In this document: piece by piece, positions 22,689-30,000 of the stretch
How the letters are laid out: the number at the start of each line of letters is the position of its first letter
Numbering within the stretch: position 1 is the stretch's first letter
DNA from: Glandiceps talaboti
Taxonomy: Eukaryota > Hemichordata > Enteropneusta > Spengelidae
NCBI RefSeq assembly: GCF_964340395.1
Contig: NC_135570.1
Coordinates: 8,917,822-8,947,821, forward strand
DNA length: 30,000 bases
Direction of reading: 5' to 3'
Translations under genes and position numbers: made by a program
The notes under the pieces: generated by a model
Database searches by the model: none
The model's input: the letters and a program-made list of their open reading frames with translations, nothing else
Told to the model about the DNA's origin: nothing

Positions 22689-22796
22689 CTTTTATTTTTT
22701 ATTGGATAACCAACGGGAGCTACTCCCATTTATAGGCTCCTTTGGTTCAGGGTTAGTGCAGGAGGAAAATGGAGTACCCTGGGAAAACCTGCGCTG
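22689..22796 (-). mobile_element. SINE-like repeat, minus orientation, segment B
   Basis: The more complete of the two duplicated copies. On the minus strand it reads GCGCAGGTTTTCCCAGGG, TACTCCATTTTCCTCC and TGCACTAACCCTGAACC, then ends in GTTGGTTATCCAATAAAAAA. Alignment with the plus-oriented element near 12.96 kb shows the same core and the same GTTGG-plus-A-rich end. Confidence 0.6.
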
Positions 22797-22948
22797 CTTT
22801 AATTATACATATATGGATATACTGAGAGTGATCCGACAATGCTAGTCAATCCCAGCAACCGCATTATCTTGACGTTTTGTAAAGAAAAAACTAATGAATA
22901 ATAAATGCCCAAGTGATTATTAAACTTTCCAATTTTATTTCTTTCCAG

Positions 22949-23073
22949 TTCCACAACTGGGTGAAAGAGCATTAAACCATAAAAAAGTCATTGATTTTCA
23001 TCCGGGCAAATTCTTGACGTCACAATTCCTAATACTCTTTCCATGTCCAAAGGAGCAAATTGATATATGCAAG
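22949..23073 (+). other. Exon-like stretch of 125 nt in segment B
   Basis: Counterpart of 16177-16301, with the same acceptor-like TTTCTTTCCAG and donor-like CAAG/GTTAGT edges and one substitution (Pro to Leu). No recognisable protein family. Whether it is ever transcribed cannot be told from the sequence. Confidence 0.2.
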
Positions 23074-23202
23074 GTTAGTTTGAGCTCTCAAAAACACAAT
23101 GTGGCTGCTGCATGTCGTGCACCGAGTATTAAACTAAAGTCTTAAAAATCATCTAACTAATTGTCATTTTACCTTACGGAAGGTTTTATATTGGGGATGA
23201 AA

Positions 23203-23337
<135 letters not shown>

Positions 23338-23562
23338 AAAAGAAATGCATAAGGAACTAATACACCAGTCCGTATATATAGCTGTTAAATCCGACGTTCG
23401 AATAAATATTCTTTTTCAAAGGAGAAATTGGCGAGACAGAGAAATGCCAGGTGAAAACCCGAACATTTCTAAATATAATGGAACAAAACCGCGCGTGATA
23501 TAAATAAACGGTTATACGTGGGATAAATTCTTAAATTCGCACGCACCTAATAGAACCCAATA

Positions 23563-23564
<2 letters not shown>

Positions 23565-23656
<92 letters not shown>

Positions 23657-23671
23657 GTGTGTGTGTGTGTG
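23565..23671. repeat. (TA)n followed by (GT)n
   Basis: About 86 bp of TA, then CATATGTGTGTGTGTGTGTGTGT. It lies inside the B-only block and is the second long TA tract there. Confidence 0.97.
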
Positions 23672-23939
23672 TTTAACAACATTGTGAAAAAGACTAACAA
23701 TTTAGAGCCCTTTTGATATTTTTTGGGTGAAAGTTACTATCTTATTGTATAACTTGTTCGCATCAGCATTACAAATCGTCTATATCGGCGTGCTTTGTGC
23801 CAACTATTGAGTTACACGGACTCTTTGATGTAACAGTACTGATACAGATAATGTTAACTCTCAATGAACACAAAATATTGTTGATAATTTCCGTCCACTT
23901 ATCAACTATTATGATTATTTTATGCCAGGTTGCTAATAT

Positions 23940-24195
23940 TTACTACATTTCATCGTCCAGCTCAACAAAAAACGGATTTACAGTAATTGCATCTTTTACA
24001 ACAAAAGTCTTATAACTTTGCTACATTTTATCATCTGGTGCGACAGAAATTCTTATCAAAGTTGCTAAATTTTATTGTCTGGCTCAACAAAAATCTTACT
24101 TCCTTTACTACATTTTAACGTCTGGCGCAACCTATTAACATTGCTCCATTTTATCATCTGTTGCAACCAAAATCCTACTAATATTGTTTCATATT
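23940..24195. repeat. Degenerate minisatellite with units of about 37-45 bp
   Basis: Six to seven diverged units share the frame TTGCTACATTTTATC, then TCTGG, then CAACAAAAAT and CTTA. Unit starts lie near 23940, 23987 (shortened), 24017, 24062, 24103, 24141 and 24184. The divergence between units is high, so the array is old, unlike the nearby perfect microsatellites. No coding frame runs through it. Confidence 0.8.
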
Positions 24196-24536
24196 ATTTG
24201 TGGACGTGGACGTAGAAATCAAACATTGTAAACAATAACAAAGGACAGATTGACTTCAGACTGATGTTGGTTTTTTCCTACACTTTAAAATCTACCTATG
24301 TACTACAACAAAGACTTGTACAAAGTGAACTAGTATACTTACATTGTGTATGTTGCCATTTGTTTGTACCCTAGTAGTCGAAACCAATAACACCGTTCCA
24401 ACTGTTTCAACCGCGTTGCGTTATATGGTTAATTCATTTGCCAAATCAATGAAAATCATGGAGAAGAGTCAATGTTAAAATTTGTTAAGTCGTGCTCGTA
24501 AAAAAACAATACCGGCAAAGGCACATCGTTGGCCGC
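24196..24536. other. No feature recognised
   Basis: Right part of the B-only block. It is AT-rich, with no gene, inverted repeat or simple repeat visible. Confidence 0.5.
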
Positions 24537-24876
24537 TACGTCAACAAACCGACACATTCGAGCTCAAACCCCTTGAAAGTTTCATGACATGAACAACATG
24601 TCGTGCTCTCGGGTTACCAAAGAGACAACAGCTTAACTGAAAAGTATCGCCGAACATGCCGGTTTTGGTATATAGTGATTTTATAGCAATCTGACACTAC
24701 ACAGATGGTTGTGACAAAAGTTTAAATTAATTACAGTAATTCCGTGACTCTTACAATAATCGTTCAAACCTGCCAAGTAACGTATTCGATTCCAAATAAA
24801 AGTTTAAATAGATGCCTTTTGTTTCTTTCTCGACCATTCCAGCCTCTTCACCACGATGAGAGATCGATCACTTTAC

Positions 24877-25871
24877 GACGGTAGACACATATACACAGAA
24901 CTTTGGTTCAAACGGGTCTTTGGAAACAGTTCAGATTTACCACAGTATTTGATCGGAAATCCTACTAGAAACACTAAAATATTTCCTGTTATAAAATATA
25001 AAATCTAGTATGCATCAATAATTTGTGTAACTTTAGTGAAACCTTCACAAACATTGCTTTCTACTAGGAAGTCATTTAGTTATTATTTAATGTCTTCTTA
25101 CCCACGTTGTCAGATTTCATGTCACCTTTATAATTGATTTCATTTCATGAGGACATGTAAATTGTATTTTGTTTTTAATTTGTACAAATCATGAATATTC
25201 TGATTCAACAGAAATCAAAATGGTCGTAGTATCAGTGTCTATAGACAGATTTCGATTGTTGAGGCACATAAATTATATTGATACTAAGCCTTACGTATAA
25301 AGTATAGGGGTGCTGGTCTTTTCTGGACCTGACCGATTTGGCCTGGTCGATTCGGTACCACTTCTTTGTTACTCTGGACGATTCGGGACCAGTACCAGGT
25401 CGTTTCGGGACCACTACCCTGGTCGTAAAAGTACCACTACAAACTTCATTAGAGTTTGATTTTTCTTATGTTTTTTCGTTTCACACTCTGAGGTTGTTGC
25501 TAGACTTCAGTTTGTAGCAGTAGTAGTGCCGAATCGTAGCGTTGCGTTGTCAAGTACGGGGATCGTGGTACCGAATCGACCAGGGTAACGATCGTAGTTT
25601 TCGCTGCGTAGATCATATGAAAAATACAAAACTGAACACAACTAAAATGTTCTAAGTAGAAACTTGATTGTGCTTTAGAATAATGAACGAAAAACAACCT
25701 AACCACCAACTCCCAAATTATGGTATAATTTAGCATTGTCACATAAATAGTATTGATTTATTAAAACACATATATTTTTTTCAAAAGCACTTTCGTGCCA
25801 TGTCATGTTTGGAGTTGTCACTGCTGAATACACACAGAAAAAAAGTACACACGCGAAAAAATAATTGTCGA
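24877..25871. repeat. Left arm of the 2-kb palindrome
   Basis: This arm continues segment B (24877 corresponds to 16777 in A) up to about 25752, then contains an inverted copy of the next piece of A to 25871. Its reverse complement is found at 25911-26888, and no mismatch was seen when the arms were compared by eye. Position x on the left pairs with 51782 minus x on the right, until a 17-bp gap near the outer end. The arm carries the GGTCG/GGTACC tandem repeat at 25316-25438. Confidence 0.95.
25316..25438. repeat. GGTCG...GGTACC tandem repeat, left palindrome arm
   Basis: Counterpart of 17216-17341. GGTCGATTCGGTACCAC at 25345-25361 is the exact reverse complement of GTGGTACCGAATCGACC at 25565-25581, so each arm has its own internal 17-bp inverted repeat. 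The same set recurs mirrored at 26344-26466. Confidence 0.85.
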
Positions 25872-25910
25872 TTTTTAAATTGACCGTATTTTTTACTATT
25901 TATGTGACAA
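25872..25910. other. 39-bp asymmetric loop of the palindrome
   Basis: The only non-palindromic centre: TTTTTAAATTGACCG through ACTATTTATGTGACAA. It is the reverse complement of 17639-17677 in segment A. The loop orientation could flip by recombination between the arms, so its present direction is not informative about the original event. Confidence 0.9.
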
Positions 25911-26888
25911 TCGACAATTATTTTTTCGCGTGTGTACTTTTTTTCTGTGTGTATTCAGCAGTGACAACTCCAAACATGACATGGCACGAAAGTGCTTTTG
26001 AAAAAAATATATGTGTTTTAATAAATCAATACTATTTATGTGACAATGCTAAATTATACCATAATTTGGGAGTTGGTGGTTAGGTTGTTTTTCGTTCATT
26101 ATTCTAAAGCACAATCAAGTTTCTACTTAGAACATTTTAGTTGTGTTCAGTTTTGTATTTTTCATATGATCTACGCAGCGAAAACTACGATCGTTACCCT
26201 GGTCGATTCGGTACCACGATCCCCGTACTTGACAACGCAACGCTACGATTCGGCACTACTACTGCTACAAACTGAAGTCTAGCAACAACCTCAGAGTGTG
26301 AAACGAAAAAACATAAGAAAAATCAAACTCTAATGAAGTTTGTAGTGGTACTTTTACGACCAGGGTAGTGGTCCCGAAACGACCTGGTACTGGTCCCGAA
26401 TCGTCCAGAGTAACAAAGAAGTGGTACCGAATCGACCAGGCCAAATCGGTCAGGTCCAGAAAAGACCAGCACCCCTATACTTTATACGTAAGGCTTAGTA
26501 TCAATATAATTTATGTGCCTCAACAATCGAAATCTGTCTATAGACACTGATACTACGACCATTTTGATTTCTGTTGAATCAGAATATTCATGATTTGTAC
26601 AAATTAAAAACAAAATACAATTTACATGTCCTCATGAAATGAAATCAATTATAAAGGTGACATGAAATCTGACAACGTGGGTAAGAAGACATTAAATAAT
26701 AACTAAATGACTTCCTAGTAGAAAGCAATGTTTGTGAAGGTTTCACTAAAGTTACACAAATTATTGATGCATACTAGATTTTATATTTTATAACAGGAAA
26801 TATTTTAGTGTTTCTAGTAGGATTTCCGATCAAATACTGTGGTAAATCTGAACTGTTTCCAAAGTTCTGTGTATATGTGTCTACCGTC
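25911..26888. repeat. Right arm of the 2-kb palindrome
   Basis: Reverse complement of the left arm. It lacks 17 bp of the left arm (between two CTTTG copies, around 24901-24924 on the left), then ends at GTCTACCGTC (26888), beyond which the sequence is unrelated to the left flank and to segment A. It shares all B-specific differences from A that were checked. Confidence 0.95.
26344..26466. repeat. GGTCG...GGTACC tandem repeat, right palindrome arm
   Basis: Mirror image of 25316-25438, with identical sequence by eye. A single unit in opposite orientation lies at about 26186-26222. Confidence 0.85.
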
Positions 26889-26988
26889 TTCAACAGATGT
26901 AGATGTCGTATCACCATGCCTTTAGTATAGTTATTTTTCATTAACATTTTGAGAACGTTTTCCGTTCTACTGCCGTGTATGTCTACAG

Positions 26989-27091
26989 TACAGCGACCTG
27001 CTTTGTTGACATAAAAGAAATGGTTATGAGACAGTGCACGTGCCGTGTGTTATTAGCCTCCAAGCAGACTGTAATTCAATATGGTTTTAAG
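26989..27091 (+). other. Exon-like stretch of 103 nt
   Basis: A pyrimidine-rich acceptor (TTCTACTGCCGTGTATGTCTACAG) precedes an open stretch encoding CFVDIKEMVMRQCTCRVLL and more, ending TTTTAAG followed by GTAAATG, a good donor. The reading frame finishes at a codon boundary. The peptide has three cysteines, and its family is not recognised. It would splice in phase to the candidate terminal exon at 27419. Confidence 0.25.
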
Positions 27092-27215
27092 GTAAATGCA
27101 TCCGTTTTTCCTTCCATAGATATCGATCTCAAGAGGATAATGGCTGTGCCAAAAAAGAAAAGCACGACAACAATATCCACATGTGTATATGTTGAGGTGT
27201 GTGTGTGTGCATGCA

Positions 27216-27263
<48 letters not shown>

Positions 27264-27341
27264 GATTTTATCGTATTTATGTATGTATGTATGTATGTAT
27301 GTATGTATGTATCATGTATGTATGTATGTATGTATGTATGT
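27216..27341. repeat. (GT)n and (TATG)n microsatellites
   Basis: GT repeats of about 45 bp (with GCATGCATGCGT at the left) are followed by TTTTGATTTTATC and then two blocks of TATG separated by TATCATG. If the flanking exon-like stretches are real, these lie in a small intron. Confidence 0.96.
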
Positions 27342-27418
27342 GTAACTATCCCGTATCTATGCATTTTATTACCAACGATCACAGTGTATCAGATATGTCT
27401 ATTTCATGAATTTGTAAG

Positions 27419-27634
27419 GTTTCTGGTGATGAGAAAGTATTGAGTCACTTTCACGGTAGTCATGCTCGCAGACGGTGTACTCGTTTCGCTCAAGGGACGA
27501 CTTACTCCGTATGCAAGCAGGACTACCACGGCAGAGTACCATCTAATTTGGATGAAGAATCATTGAAGTTTGAGCGTATCATATACCACTTTTTAAAATT
27601 TGGATGCTTTGAAGAAGTCACCTCCGACTAACGT
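27419..27634 (+). other. Exon-like open stretch with stop codon
   Basis: After an acceptor-like TTTCATGAATTTGTAAG, a frame opens as VSGDEKVLSHFHGSHARRR and runs 71 codons to a TAA, with the C-terminus GCFEEVTSD. Composition is less AT-driven than the surroundings: mixed charged residues and three Cys. It is in phase with the 26989-27091 stretch. No ATG start lies in it, so as a gene it would have to be a terminal exon. No family is recognised and no AATAAA is obvious just downstream. Confidence 0.25.
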
Positions 27635-30000
27635 ATCTTTTGATGTGTTCTGTTTTAGAGTAAATTGTAGCATAAAACGTCAAATGCTAAGCTCTTATGA
27701 CCAGGATTCAGTGTGTCTCAAACAAGGATTGTGTGTGTGTGTCAAACACCCAAATACTAAGGTTTTATGACAAAAAGTGTAATGCACCAGGACAAGATTA
27801 GTAATGTATCTATACATTGCAGTACTTCGTCCGTCAATTTACTATCACATGGAGATATGAAACCTTGATGTAATTCTCTTGTGTTAGAAAAAGGGCACAT
27901 TTCGTTCGATGATACTGATAACCAGTATTGTATACCAAGATCCTGCAGGAGTACATTGAACGAGAAGTCAGTGATTATATTACATGTGTTTTGTACGCTG
28001 TCTCCTTTCCTATAATCGATGTCTCTTTCGTTTGATTAAGCATCCCAAATATCATCGCTTCTTTTGCTTGGGGACTTATCTTTTCAGACTTCAGTGACAC
28101 TAGAGTGGACTGAACAACAACAATCAGCAGTTACAAGCTCAACCTTACGTAGGAGGTAATCAATCATCCTACTTGGTTAAAGTAATGTCTATTCATTTAT
28201 GTAATCCCAAATGATATAGCAAGGGAAATCAATATTGTTTTTGTTTCTGCTCTCGGATCTATTTGGCTTTAAAAGAATCATTCTACTGACAAAAGTACAC
28301 CAAACATAAATCTGACATTGAGACATCAGTACTATCCATGACTATTAGATATGTGTATCGTTCTGTTTTAGTATACAGGTATATACGTTAGGTTCTTCAC
28401 CTACATAGATCTCACCTACACCTTGTGTGAAAGAATATTGATAAGAAAGATGAAGGATTATACTGGTTGATAAGGACTGTACTAGTTGTTACTTTTGTAC
28501 TCCTACCATCCTAGAACAAACGCCCACCATTCAAAATCTAGACTTGATCATTACAATTAAGAATGATTCGTCTAAAAAGGACCAAAATAGTGAATATATC
28601 CGTTTGAACGAAGTGAGCTAAACAACTATTAAAGCCAGACAGGTTTTCTTTTCTTTTCTACCCTTCACTACTTTTGATCTATCCCTAGCTAACTGTAGAT
28701 TAGTCAGAGCATTCAAATGTCGTATTATAGATGATAATTATGCAAGCCAAATTGACATAATTATCTCAATTTAGTGCATCATGCACCCCAATCTGGATAT
28801 TTATCCAAAAGTGGCTGTTACTCCCGACTCCTCTCATCGTGTTCAGAATACACGAGCTAGCAAGCTGGGTCGTGCAAGCATTAGTGTTATCGTGTCATAG
28901 CCATGCATGAATGAGTAGCCTTGTTCATGTACAGGTCACTTTAGTATCATAGCATTTAGTTGTTCGACACACATAAACCCATCAACAGAAATGGATACCA
29001 TTTCATATTAGTCTAATAGTCGGTATCGGATCAAAGGTTTCTTGGAAGATTAAAGATAGACTTAACAGCAGACATGTTGTTATACTTTATTCGTGCATCT
29101 CTGTGTCTTCTTGTCTAAGCTCATCGTGGAAGCCTTTAAAGTGTTTTTAATGCTTTAATGCTTTCTTGAATTGCTGTTGTGTCATCAATAGATGCCTATG
29201 GAGTCCTTCTTAGGCAAACATTTATGTTGTGGAGGGTGGATAGATAATTGAAACTCGCAATATCAGCTGCAATATCCATTACATCGGGAAAACTACACAC
29301 ATAAAACGACACACCTCAAACGCCTAAATGGTCATCGCTCCAACATCAAAACGGACAGACCTGCACGATAATGATACTTCATTTCAGGACGAGAGCCACC
29401 GGGAAAATATCTACAGGACAACGCATAAAGTGATTGCTTCAGTGTTCTACGTATACCTCAAACGGGACGCAGATATCGATATGATAACACAACTTCAGTG
29501 AATTCACTTGTCTTTTAATAGCTTCCATATGCACTTCCATACATACATACCTATACACGCATCTTATATATAGTCCTGAAAATGTGCGTCCATCAACAGG
29601 ACATTTCGAAGAGTTACCATTTTCAGACTGTTGCATTGCGGTAACTTGGCGTTAAGTTGTACCAATGGTCGCGTACGTAGTAATGCCTTCCAATCGTTTA
29701 CTTTATATAGCGCCCTCATCTATGAAAACTATGCCAGGATTAATATTTCTATCATGCTAACTAAAATATGGAGTACACATGATGGCTTCCGTAGGTAGCT
29801 GACGATAATCCACTTAGCGGCATGCGAGAACTAAGTAGCGAACAATTTCAAAACCAACGTAAGCGTATTCCTCAATGATTGCGAAGTTAGGTTAAATGCA
29901 TACGACTATCTTTGATAATAAGTTGATTGCTAGAAGGAACAAAATGTAACTAGATTAGTGGAACGACTCTGAGTCCAAGTATTGGAAGTAATAGATTGTT
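27635..30000. other. No confirmed gene; one further exon-like stretch
   Basis: AT-rich single-copy DNA. Two diverged direct repeats (CAAATGCTAAG at 27681 and CAAATACTAAG at 27751, 70 bp apart) lie near the left end. A 68-nt open stretch at 28088-28155 has a good acceptor (TTATCTTTTCAG) and a GTAATC donor, reading SVTLEWTEQQQSAV. It resembles the first strands of a fibronectin III or Ig-like domain, but the piece is far too short to assign. Confidence 0.4.

Noticed and set aside
25232-26550. Mirrored 60- and 80-codon frames in the palindrome arms as a gene pair
   Set aside because: Identity comes from the inverted duplication. In segment A the 80-codon frame is longer and has a different start, the 60-codon frame is altered, and neither shows a recognisable domain.

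Overview
This is an AT-rich, gene-poor, repeat-laden stretch of animal nuclear DNA. Long perfect microsatellites, two different non-LTR retrotransposon remnants, a SINE-like repeat and the lack of any dense coding layout rule out a bacterial, organellar or viral source. The repeat repertoire (an L2/CR1-type reverse transcriptase, a Tx1/L1-type C-terminal zinc knuckle, and a repeat carrying GGGTACTCCGGTTTCCTCC with an AAAT-rich tail) fits a marine invertebrate, perhaps a mollusc. That placement is inference and is weak. No host gene can be identified with confidence.

Layout. 1-9.3 kb: mostly featureless AT-rich sequence with a (TA)n cluster at 3.5-3.9 kb, (GGTT)n at 4.0 kb, (TGAG)n at 5.5 kb, a 130-bp inverted-repeat element at 8.74 kb and a hairpin at 9.34 kb. 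9.77-10.94 kb: a 5'-truncated L2/CR1-type LINE on the minus strand with an open 337-codon reverse transcriptase frame and an (ATATG)n tail. 11.4-13.1 kb: a LINE-like 3' tail and a SINE-like insertion. 13.32-17.79 kb: segment A of a local duplication. 17.8-20.52 kb: single-copy spacer holding (CAT)n, a 21-bp tandem repeat and a decayed Tx1/L1-like fragment. 20.52-25.75 kb: segment B, the second copy. 24.88-26.89 kb: a palindrome of about 2 kb in which the end of segment B is repeated in inverted orientation with no mismatch found by eye. 26.9-30 kb: apparently single-copy sequence with (GT)n/(TATG)n and three weak exon-like stretches.

The most notable structure is the duplication plus terminal palindrome. 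Segments A and B differ by scattered substitutions (roughly 2% by eye), a 315-bp block present only in A, a 1.3-kb block present only in B, and several microsatellite length changes. The two palindrome arms are identical apart from one 17-bp deletion, and both carry the B-specific states, so the inverted duplication came after A and B diverged. The centre is itself rearranged, a short stem-loop nested inside the larger palindrome, which suggests a complex template-switching event. If transcribed, the arms would form a dsRNA hairpin of nearly 1 kb. No genes here can be shown to work together; the story of this window is repeat turnover and structural rearrangement.
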